Shown piece by piece: positions 1 to 5,954 of a DNA stretch of 8,040 nt (position 1 is its first letter; each line of letters starts with the position of its first letter). The notes under the pieces were generated by a model. It saw nothing but the letters and a program-made list of their open reading frames with translations, made no database searches and was not told where the DNA came from. Location: positions 1 through 8,040 of the forward strand of contig CANHKH010000139.1 in the NCBI GenBank assembly GCA_947460165.1. Reading direction: 5' to 3'. The translations under genes and the position numbers were made by a program. This DNA comes from Comamonadaceae bacterium. Lineage in GTDB: Bacteria > Pseudomonadota > Gammaproteobacteria > Burkholderiales > Burkholderiaceae_C.

Positions 1-1047
1 GCCATGGAGCAGGCCGAGCAAAACTTGGCGCGCGGCGCCAAAACCATTTTGTTTGTGGACGAGATCCACCGCTTTAACAAAAGCCAGCAAGACGGCTTGC
101 TGCCTTTTGTCGAGTCTGGCTTGGTGGTGCTGATAGGCGCCACCACTGAAAACCCGTCTTTTGAGCTGAACTCGGCCTTGCTCTCGCGGGCCCAGGTTTA
201 CGTGCTGCAGTCGCTCAAGGACGAAGAATTGGAACTGCTGCTGCACCGCGCGCTGGCGCAGCACTTGCCAGACCTGCAGATGGAAACTGACGCCATCCGC
301 GCCCTGGTCAGCTCGGCCGACGGCGACGCCAGGCGCCTGTTGAACCTGCTCGAGCAGATGGCAACTGCCGCCCAGGCTGCCGGTTGCGTGATGGTGGATG
401 CTGCATTTTTGGAGCAAGCCCTCTCACCGGGAGGCAGGCGCTTTGACAAAGGCGGCGATCATTTTTACGACCAGATCTCGGCCCTGCACAAGTCGGTGCG
501 CGGCTCGCACCCCGATGCCGCTTTGTACTGGCTGTGCCGCATGCTCGACGGCGGGGCCGATGCGCGTTACCTGATGCGGCGCGTGGTGCGCATGGCCTGG
601 GAAGACATTGGCCTGGCCGATCCGCGCGCGCTGCAAATTGTCAACGACGCGGCCACCACTTTTGAGCGCTTGGGCTCGCCCGAGGGGGAGCTGGCCATTG
701 CCGAGGCCGTGGTCTACCTGGCGCTGGCTCCCAAAAGCAATGCCGCTTACAAGGCCTACAACGCGGCGCGCGCCTTTGTGGCCAAAGATAAATCGCGTGA
801 AGTGCCTGTCCACCTGCGCAACGCCCCCACCCAGCTCATGAAGGAGCTGGGCCACGGCCGCGCTTACCGCTACGCGCATGACGAGCCCCAGGCCTATGCC
901 GCTGGCGAAACCTATTTGCCCGAGGGCGTGCCCGAGCCCGCTTGGTACCAGCCTACAGGCCGTGGTTTGGAGGCCAAGATCGCTGAAAAAATGGCTTTTT
1001 TGCGCCAGCTTGACGCGCAGGCCAAGGACGCTCCAGGCAGCGCCTGA
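1..1047 (+). CDS. rarA: Replication-associated recombination protein A (RarA/MgsA), 5' truncated by window edge
   Basis: AAA+ ATPase of the RarA/MgsA/WRNIP1 family, known to act at stalled replication forks together with clamp-loader-like and SSB partners in the cytoplasm. The reading frame is open from base 1; the ATG at position 4 is almost certainly internal, because the N-terminal Walker A segment that precedes this point in the family (roughly 100 residues) is absent. Counting that Met as 1, I see Walker B with its DEIHRFNKSQQD continuation (15-30), sensor 1 IGATTENPS (44-52), the arginine finger in LLSRA (R62) and sensor 2 GDARRLLN (107-114). The C-terminal tetramerisation region follows, with HKSVRGSHPDAALYW, MAWEDIGLADP and a final RGLEAKIAEKMAFLRQLD. 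It stops with TGA at 1045-1047, 217 bases before livH. The frame is intact. The family assignment is very secure; only the start is unknown. Confidence 0.96.
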   Translation, partial: AMEQAEQNLARGAKTILFVDEIHRFNKSQQDGLLPFVESGLVVLIGATTENPSFELNSALLSRAQVYVLQSLKDEELELLLHRALAQHLPDLQMETDAIRALVSSADGDARRLLNLLEQMATAAQAAGCVMVDAAFLEQALSPGGRRFDKGGDHFYDQISALHKSVRGSHPDAALYWLCRMLDGGADARYLMRRVVRMAWEDIGLADPRALQIVNDAATTFERLGSPEGELAIAEAVVYLALAPKSNAAYKAYNAARAFVAKDKSREVPVHLRNAPTQLMKELGHGRAYRYAHDEPQAYAAGETYLPEGVPEPAWYQPTGRGLEAKIAEKMAFLRQLDAQAKDAPGSA

Positions 1048-1048
1048 A

Positions 1049-1082
1049 GGGCTGAGCTCGACGCGCGCCGCGCCCTTTTTTT
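1049..1082 (+). terminator. Possible weak rho-independent terminator after rarA
   Basis: Directly after the rarA stop, GGGC (1049-1052) can pair with GCCC (1072-1075) across a GC-rich, imperfectly paired interior, and a run of seven T follows (1076-1082). The T-run and position are right for a terminator, but the stem is short and interrupted, so this is only a candidate. Confidence 0.35.
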
Positions 1083-1113
1083 GAAGCGGGAAAACCCCCC
1101 AGTGCAGAGCCTG

Positions 1114-1139
1114 TTGCAAGCCTTGCATCTGACTACAAT
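1114..1139 (+). promoter_or_regulatory. Candidate sigma-70 promoter for the liv operon
   Basis: TACAAT at 1134-1139 matches five of six bases of the -10 consensus. The best -35-like hexamer, TTGCAA at 1114-1119, is only 14 bases upstream, shorter than the usual 16-18, so the -35 call is weak. If the -10 is used, transcription would begin near 1146, giving a leader of about 120 bases before livH. It is the only good -10 I found between rarA and livH. Confidence 0.4.
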
Positions 1140-1147
1140 CCGCAGCC

Positions 1148-1193
1148 AAGCCCGCCGACAGCCAGTGCCCCTGGTCATCCCTGCGGGCTTTTT
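1148..1193 (+). terminator. Nested hairpin with T-run ahead of livH (terminator or attenuator)
   Basis: AAGCCCGC (1148-1155) and GCGGGCTT (1183-1190) are perfect 8-base inverted repeats, and the right arm runs into five T (1189-1193). Inside lies a smaller hairpin, CCAG (1162-1165) with CTGG (1171-1174). This is the form of an intrinsic terminator. It could be the true end signal of rarA, or, because it lies just downstream of the -10 box at 1134-1139, a leader attenuator for livHMGF. A competing pairing, TTTGC (1191-1195) with GCAAA (1232-1236) plus CAGGC (1196-1200) with GCCTG (1221-1225), would take up part of the T-run. Confidence 0.55.
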
Positions 1194-1203
1194 GCCAGGC
1201 TGA
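1165..1203 (+). other. Possible 12-codon leader ORF with Leu-Val-Ile codons
   Basis: A small frame starts with GTG at 1165-1167 and stops with TGA at 1201-1203; it would encode MPLVIPAGFLPG. Codons 3-5 are CTG GTC ATC, that is Leu-Val-Ile, and they sit in the interior of the terminator-like hairpin ahead of a branched-chain amino acid importer. There is no recognisable Shine-Dalgarno sequence in front of the GTG, and three adjacent codons may be chance. Given as a candidate only, not as a firm gene. Confidence 0.15.
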
Positions 1204-1264
1204 TGCGGCTCCCACAAGGCGCCTGAGTTTGGCAAAGAATCACCCAACCCTAGGAGGTTTTCCA

Positions 1265-2194
1265 ATGGAAGTCTTGCTTCAGCAGATCATCAACGGTCTG
1301 GTGCTGGGCAGCATGTACGCCCTCATTGCGCTGGGCTACACCATGGTCTACGGCATCATCAACCTCATCAACTTCGCCCATGGCGAGGTGCTCATGGTGG
1401 GTGCGCTCACCAGCTGGACCATCATTGTCTGGATGCAAGAAGCCATGCCCGCAACGCCCGGCTGGGTCATTTTGTTGCTCTCCTTGGTGATTGCCTGCGT
1501 GGTTTGCGGCGCACTCAATTTCGCCATTGAAAAAGTGGCCTACCGGCCGCTGCGCAACTCGCCCAAGTTGGCCCCGCTGATCACCGCCATTGGCATGTCC
1601 ATCTTGCTGCAGACCTTGGCCATGATGATTTGGAAGCCCAACTACAAATCCTTTCCCACGCTGCTGCCGGCCGAGCCCTACCACTTTGGGGGGGCGGTCA
1701 TCACCTTCACGCAAATTTGCATCTTGGCGGTGACGGCCATTTCGCTGGCTGTCTTGATGTACATCGTCAACTACACCCGCTTGGGCCGGGCCATGCGCGC
1801 CACCGCCGAGAACCCCCGCGTGGCCGCCCTCATGGGCGTGCGGCCAGACACCGTGATCTCAGCCACCTTCATCATTGGCGCGGTGCTTGCCGCCATTGCT
1901 GGCGTGATGTACGCCTCCAACTACGGCACGGCCCAGCACACCATGGGTTTTTTGCCCGGTCTGAAGGCCTTCACGGCAGCGGTGTTTGGTGGCATTGGCA
2001 ACCTGGGTGGGGCGGTGCTGGGCGGCGTCTTGCTGGGGCTGATCGAGTCCATAGGCGCGGGCTACATCGGCCCGCTCACGGGTGGCTTTTTGGGCAGCCA
2101 GTACGTGGATATTTTTGCTTTTTTGGTGCTCATCGTGGTGCTCACGCTCAGGCCCTCTGGCCTGCTCGGTGAGCGTGTGGCCGACCGAGCTTGA
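1265..2194 (+). CDS. livH: Branched-chain amino acid ABC transporter permease LivH
   Basis: Inner-membrane permease, one half of the channel of a LivHMGF-type importer (hydrophobic amino acid transporter family; Leu/Ile/Val, or related amides in some paralogues). The ATG at 1265 is chosen because a strong AGGAGG at 1252-1257 stands seven bases before it; an in-frame TTG at 1229 has no such site. The product is 309 residues, the usual length (E. coli LivH is 308). It is hydrophobic throughout, with an early GSMYALIALGYTMVYG segment followed by NLINFAHGE, both hallmarks of LivH. The cytoplasmic coupling loop TRLGRAMRATAENPRVAALMG, and the late FGGIGNLGGAVLGG segment, are also typical. It is the first gene of the operon and ends 11 bases before livM. 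The exact substrate cannot be told from the permease: the urea/amide paralogue UrtB is similar, but no urease or urt genes are present here. Confidence 0.94.
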   Translation: MEVLLQQIINGLVLGSMYALIALGYTMVYGIINLINFAHGEVLMVGALTSWTIIVWMQEAMPATPGWVILLLSLVIACVVCGALNFAIEKVAYRPLRNSPKLAPLITAIGMSILLQTLAMMIWKPNYKSFPTLLPAEPYHFGGAVITFTQICILAVTAISLAVLMYIVNYTRLGRAMRATAENPRVAALMGVRPDTVISATFIIGAVLAAIAGVMYASNYGTAQHTMGFLPGLKAFTAAVFGGIGNLGGAVLGGVLLGLIESIGAGYIGPLTGGFLGSQYVDIFAFLVLIVVLTLRPSGLLGERVADRA

Positions 2195-2205
2195 GGGCAC
2201 TGACC

Positions 2206-3303
2206 ATGATGAAACAACACCGACTCCTGAGCTTTGTGCTGGCCGCCATCGCCTTGCTGGTGCTGCCGCTGGTGCTGCAACAGTTTGGCAACGCCTGGGT
2301 ACGCATTCTCGACATGGCGCTGCTCTACGTGCTGCTGGCCCTGGGCCTGAACATCGTGGTGGGCTATGCCGGCCTGCTGGACTTGGGCTATGTGGCCTTT
2401 TTTGCCGTGGGTGGCTATTTGTTTGCCCTGCTGGGCTCGCCCCATTTGGCCGAGGCCTTTCCATTCATTGCGGCCAATTTCCCCAACGGATTGCACTTGC
2501 CCATCTGGGCGGTGATTCCGCTGGCGGCCTTGCTTGCGGCGGTGTTTGGCGTGCTCTTGGGCGCGCCCACACTCAAGCTGCGCGGGGACTACCTGGCCAT
2601 CGTGACCCTGGGCTTTGGCGAGATCATCCGCGTCTTTCTGAACAACTTGGACAGGCCCATCAACCTGACCAACGGCCCCAAGGGCATCAGCCAGATTGAC
2701 GGCATCACCTTCTTTGGCGTCAAGATGAACCGCACGCTGGAAGTGTTTGGTTTTGAGATCAATTCGGTCAGCCTCTACTACTACCTGTTCCTTGCCCTGG
2801 TGGTGGTCTCGGTGGTGATTTGTCACCGGCTGGAGTTGTCCCGCATAGGCCGCGCTTGGATGGCCATCCGTGAAGACGAGATCGCCGCCAAAGCCATGGG
2901 CATCAACACCCGCAACCTGAAGCTGCTGGCCTTTGGCATGGGCGCCACCTTTGGTGGTGTCTCGGGCGCCATGTTCGCGGCCTTTCAGGGCTTTGTCTCG
3001 CCCGAGTCCTTCAGCCTGATGGAGTCGGTCATGATCGTGGCCATGGTGGTGCTGGGCGGCATTGGCCACCTGCCCGGCGTCATCTTGGGCGCCTTGCTGC
3101 TTGCGGCCTTGCCCGAGGTGCTGCGCCATGTGGCCGGTCCCCTGCAGGCCATGACCGATGGCCGGCTCGATTCCTCCATCTTGCGGCAACTGCTCATTGC
3201 GGTGGCCATGATTGTCATCATGCTGATGCGCCCGCGCGGCTTGTGGCCAGCCCCCGAGCACGGTCAAAGCCTGACCAAGGGCCAGAAAGGCGGTCAGTCA
3301 TGA
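2206..3303 (+). CDS. livM: Branched-chain amino acid ABC transporter permease LivM
   Basis: Second membrane subunit of the importer, expected to pair with LivH. I place the start at the ATG at 2206, since GAGGG (2193-2197) sits eight bases ahead and partly inside the livH stop; a second ATG follows at once at 2209, and a TTG at 2191 is also in frame. The protein of 365 residues lacks the longer N-terminus of E. coli LivM (425), as is common in betaproteobacterial forms. Family marks include GLNIVVGYAGLLDLG near the N-terminus, LRGDYLAIVTLGFGEIIR, and NLTNGPKGI. The coupling loop SRIGRAWMAIREDEIAAKAMGI and then GVSGAMFAAFQGFVSPESF and VLGGIGHLPGVILGA follow. Several long hydrophobic segments fit a multi-spanning protein. 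Its stop overlaps the livG start (ATGA at 3300-3303), a sign of translational coupling. Confidence 0.94.
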   Translation: MMKQHRLLSFVLAAIALLVLPLVLQQFGNAWVRILDMALLYVLLALGLNIVVGYAGLLDLGYVAFFAVGGYLFALLGSPHLAEAFPFIAANFPNGLHLPIWAVIPLAALLAAVFGVLLGAPTLKLRGDYLAIVTLGFGEIIRVFLNNLDRPINLTNGPKGISQIDGITFFGVKMNRTLEVFGFEINSVSLYYYLFLALVVVSVVICHRLELSRIGRAWMAIREDEIAAKAMGINTRNLKLLAFGMGATFGGVSGAMFAAFQGFVSPESFSLMESVMIVAMVVLGGIGHLPGVILGALLLAALPEVLRHVAGPLQAMTDGRLDSSILRQLLIAVAMIVIMLMRPRGLWPAPEHGQSLTKGQKGGQS

Positions 3304-4070
3304 GCGACTTGATTTTGGATGTCAGCGGCGTGTCCAAGCGCTTTGGCGGCCTGCAAGCCTTGTCCGAGGTGGGCATGCGCATAGAGCGTGGCCAGGTCTA
3401 CGGCTTGATCGGCCCCAACGGCGCGGGCAAGACCACGTTTTTCAATGTGCTCACGGGTCTCTACACGCCAGACAGCGGCCGCTTCATGCTCGCGGGCAAG
3501 CCCTACACGCCTTCGGCCGTGCACGAGGTGGCCAAGGCTGGCATTGCGCGCACTTTTCAAAACATCCGCTTGTTTGCCGAAATGACCGCCCTTGAAAACG
3601 TGATGGTGGGCCGGCATGTGCGCACCCACTCGGGCTTGGTGGGCGCCATCTTGCGCACGGCCGCCTTCAAGGCCGAGGAAAAAGCCATTGCCGAGCGCGC
3701 CCATGAATTGCTGGACTACGTGGGCATTGCCAAGTACGCCGACTTCAAGGCCCGCACTTTGAGCTATGGCGACCAGCGGCGCCTTGAAATTGCCCGCGCG
3801 CTGGCCACCGACCCACAGCTCATTGCGCTTGACGAGCCGGCTGCGGGCATGAACGCCACTGAAAAAGTGCAGCTGCGCGAGCTCATTGACCGCATACGCC
3901 GCGACAGCCGCACCATCTTGCTGATTGAGCACGACGTGAAATTGGTCATGGGTTTGTGCGATCGCGTCACCGTGCTGGACTACGGCAAGCAAATAGCTGA
4001 AGGCCCACCGTCCGAGGTGCAAAAGAACGACAAAGTCATTGAGGCCTATTTGGGCACGGGAGGCCACTGA
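3300..4070 (+). CDS. livG: Branched-chain amino acid ABC transporter ATP-binding protein LivG
   Basis: One of the two ATPase subunits, acting on the cytoplasmic face of LivHM. The ATG at 3300 overlaps the livM stop and has AAAGGCGG (3286-3293) in front, giving 256 residues (E. coli LivG is 255). Motifs in order: Walker A GPNGAGKT (38-45), Q-loop Gln in ARTFQNIRLF (Q87), signature LSYGDQ (154-159), Walker B LIALDE (174-179) followed by PAAGMN, and the H-loop histidine in LLIEHD (H211). The LSYGDQ form of the signature and the PAAGMN sequence after Walker B are typical of LivG rather than LivF. The C-terminus ends with IEAYLGTGGH, in line with the family. All catalytic residues are present, so the protein should be active. 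Its stop is separated from livF by a single base. Confidence 0.95.
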   Translation: MSDLILDVSGVSKRFGGLQALSEVGMRIERGQVYGLIGPNGAGKTTFFNVLTGLYTPDSGRFMLAGKPYTPSAVHEVAKAGIARTFQNIRLFAEMTALENVMVGRHVRTHSGLVGAILRTAAFKAEEKAIAERAHELLDYVGIAKYADFKARTLSYGDQRRLEIARALATDPQLIALDEPAAGMNATEKVQLRELIDRIRRDSRTILLIEHDVKLVMGLCDRVTVLDYGKQIAEGPPSEVQKNDKVIEAYLGTGGH

Positions 4071-4071
4071 C

Positions 4072-4788
4072 ATGGCACACACACTGCTCACAGTCAAAGG
4101 CTTGAAAGTCGCTTATGGCGGCATCCAAGCCGTCAAAGGCGTGGACCTGGAAGTGCGCGAAGGCGAGTTGGTCACGCTGATAGGCTCCAACGGTGCAGGC
4201 AAAACCACCACCATGAAAGCCATCACCGGCACGCTGCCCTTGGTGGACGGCGACATCGAGTACCTGGGACAAAGCATACGCGGCAAGGGCGCCTGGGATT
4301 TGGTCAAAGAAGGCTTGGCCATGGTGCCCGAGGGCCGGGGCGTGTTCACGCGCATGAGCATCACTGAAAACCTGCAAATGGGCGCTTACATTCGCCGCGA
4401 CACGGGCGCCATTGCAGACGACATTGACATGGTGTTCTCCATTTTTCCGCGCCTCAAAGAGCGCCGCGACCAGCTGGCCGGCACCATGTCGGGCGGCGAG
4501 CAGCAAATGCTGGCCATGGGCCGCGCGCTCATGAGCCGTCCCAAGGTGCTGCTGCTCGACGAGCCCTCCATGGGCTTGTCACCCATCATGGTCGACAAAA
4601 TTTTTGAAGTGGTCAAAGACGTGTACGCCCGCGGCGTGACGGTCTTGCTGGTGGAGCAAAACGCCAGCCGCGCCCTGGGCATTGCCGACCGGGGCTACGT
4701 GATGGAGTCAGGCCTTTTGACCATGAACGGGCCGGCCAAAGAGCTGCTGGTGGACCCGCGGGTGAGGGCGGCTTATTTGGGCGAGTAG
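4072..4788 (+). CDS. livF: Branched-chain amino acid ABC transporter ATP-binding protein LivF
   Basis: Second ATPase subunit of the importer, expected to form a heterodimer with LivG. The ATG at 4072 has GGGAGG (4058-4063) eight bases upstream, inside the end of livG; the product is 238 residues (E. coli LivF is 237). Motifs: Walker A GSNGAGKT (38-45), VPEGRGVF (85-92), the full signature MSGGEQQ (139-145), Walker B VLLLDE (159-164) followed by PSMGLSP. In place of the usual H-loop histidine it has LLVEQNA with Q196; this is the normal state in LivF and not a defect. It ends RAAYLGE at the TAG 4786-4788. It is the last gene of the operon: the next gene is convergent, and the gap holds the REP pair. 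Confidence 0.95.
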   Translation: MAHTLLTVKGLKVAYGGIQAVKGVDLEVREGELVTLIGSNGAGKTTTMKAITGTLPLVDGDIEYLGQSIRGKGAWDLVKEGLAMVPEGRGVFTRMSITENLQMGAYIRRDTGAIADDIDMVFSIFPRLKERRDQLAGTMSGGEQQMLAMGRALMSRPKVLLLDEPSMGLSPIMVDKIFEVVKDVYARGVTVLLVEQNASRALGIADRGYVMESGLLTMNGPAKELLVDPRVRAAYLGE

Positions 4789-4800
4789 GGCATTCACATT

Positions 4801-4874
4801 CGCCCCCGAAATGGCGCTGGCTCCTACAAACACAAGGCGACATTTCCCTGTAGGAGCCGGCCTGCCGGCGATGC
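4801..4874. repeat. Pair of inverted REP-like palindromes (REPIN-like) between convergent genes
   Basis: GGCTCCTACA (4819-4828) and TGTAGGAGCC (4849-4858) are perfect 10-base inverted repeats 20 bases apart. The right unit carries on as GCCGGC-CT-GCCGGC (4856-4869) and then GATGC; read on the minus strand this is a GC hairpin followed by TCCTACAGGGA, the layout of the REP family known from Pseudomonas and other Proteobacteria. The left unit has its own small stem, CGCC (4801-4804) with GGCG (4813-4816), next to the shared head. Two REPs facing one another make a REPIN. Such elements are moved by RAYT transposases acting in trans and often sit between convergent genes, where they can also end transcription from both sides. 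I see no RAYT gene in the window. Confidence 0.7.
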
Positions 4875-4939
4875 TTAGCGAGGGCTTGATGCCTGTTGTT
4901 CGCCTGGCCGCTTGCTCAGAGGCTGGGCGCGAAACCGGC

Positions 4940-5926
4940 TCAATCCACCTTGGCGCCCGAGGCCTTGACCACGCCTTCGTACTTGGCCAACTCTGTTTTC
5001 ATGAACTCGCCAAACTGCTCTGGCGTGTTGGCCACGGGCTCGGCCATGAACTGGGCAAAGCGTGCTTTCACTTCGGGCTGCTGCAAGGCACCGGCAAAAG
5101 CCTGGTGCAGTTTTTGGGTGAGCTCGCGGCTCAAGTTGGCGGGGCCCACCAGGCCCCACCAGGTGTCCACCTCAAAGCCCTTGAGCGTGTCGGCCACAGC
5201 AGGCACCTCGGGCATGGCGGGGCTGCGCTGGGCGCTGGTCACGGCCAGGGCCCGCAGCTTGCCTGACTTGATGTTGTTGGCCGCCGTGGCCAGGTTGTCA
5301 AAGTTGAAGTCGACTTGCCCGCTGAGCAAGGCCAGCTGCGCCGGGTTGCCGCCGTTGTAGGGAATGTGCACGGCAAAAATGCCAGCGGCTTTTTTGAACA
5401 TTTCGCCGGCCAGGTGCCCGGCGCTGCCATTGCCACCGCTGCCGTAGTTGAGCCTGCCTGGGTTGGCCTTGGCGTAACGAATCAGGTCGGCCAGGCTGTG
5501 CAGCTTCAGGCGCTCGGCCACCTCGGCGTTGACCACCAGCACATTGGGCACGCGCAGCATTTGCGTGATGGGTGTGAAGTCGGTGGCCGCGTTGTAAGGC
5601 ATGCGGCTGTACAGCCAGGGGTTGATGGCGTGCGTGGCCACGGCGGCAATGCCTATGGTCAGGCCGTCGGGTGCGGCCTTGGCCACCACGTCGGCGCCAA
5701 TGTTGCCGCCGCCGCCGGGTCGGTTTTCCACAATCACCGTGCCCAGACTGGCTTGCACGCGCTCGGCCAGCAGGCGCGCCGTCACATCAATGGGGCCGCC
5801 CGGGGCGTAGGGCACCACGATGCGCAGCGGTCTGGCCTGGGCCAAGGCGGGCCAGGACAAACCAGCCAAGCTGGTCGCAGCCAAGCTGATCAGGTGGCGG
5901 CGTGACAGGGCGAAAGGGGTGCGCAT
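4940..5926 (-). CDS. Bug/TctC-family tripartite tricarboxylate transporter substrate-binding protein
   Basis: Periplasmic solute-binding protein of the Bug family, which is greatly expanded in Burkholderiales and binds small carboxylates, amides or aromatics. The start is the ATG at 5926 (minus strand), with AAGGA at 5938-5934 in front; the frame is open further upstream to 6421, but that part runs antisense through the neighbouring reductase. The product is 328 residues, the usual size. The N-terminus carries a signal peptide with SRRHLIS (8-14), a twin-arginine-like motif, a hydrophobic core, and a likely cut after ALA (27-29). Mature landmarks are VPYAPGGPIDVTAR (38-51) and ENRPGGGGNIGADVVAKAAPDG, both diagnostic for the family, then LNYGSGGNGSAGHLAGEMF and VPAVADTLKGFEVDTWWGLVGPA. 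No TctA or TctB membrane subunits are nearby. It follows the reductase gene by 28 bases on the same strand, so the two are probably cotranscribed. The ligand cannot be read from sequence. Confidence 0.93.
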   Translation of the reverse strand: MRTPFALSRRHLISLAATSLAGLSWPALAQARPLRIVVPYAPGGPIDVTARLLAERVQASLGTVIVENRPGGGGNIGADVVAKAAPDGLTIGIAAVATHAINPWLYSRMPYNAATDFTPITQMLRVPNVLVVNAEVAERLKLHSLADLIRYAKANPGRLNYGSGGNGSAGHLAGEMFKKAAGIFAVHIPYNGGNPAQLALLSGQVDFNFDNLATAANNIKSGKLRALAVTSAQRSPAMPEVPAVADTLKGFEVDTWWGLVGPANLSRELTQKLHQAFAGALQQPEVKARFAQFMAEPVANTPEQFGEFMKTELAKYEGVVKASGAKVD

Positions 5927-5954
5927 GCGTGTGTCCTTAAAAAGCGGCAGCTGC

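Noticed and set aside
1688..1694. Run of seven G in livH as a possible phase-variation site
   Set aside because: The frame is intact and the run encodes ordinary Phe-Gly-Gly-Ala; seven G is not rare at this GC content and there is no sign of phase-variable control for such a transporter.
2062..3267. Open frame of 401 codons on the minus strand across livM
   Set aside because: Composition is rich in His, Gln and Gly with no domain pattern, which is the usual antisense shadow of a GC-rich membrane-protein gene; livM on the plus strand is a clear family member.
4600..4690. Missing H-loop histidine in LivF (Gln in LLVEQNA)
   Set aside because: At first sight a lost catalytic residue, but this Gln is the normal state in the LivF family, so it is not an anomaly.
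4899..4933. TTCGC ... GCGAA inverted repeat as a terminator for the Bug gene
   Set aside because: Only five perfect pairs with a large loop and no T-run on the minus strand; the neighbouring REP pair is the better candidate.
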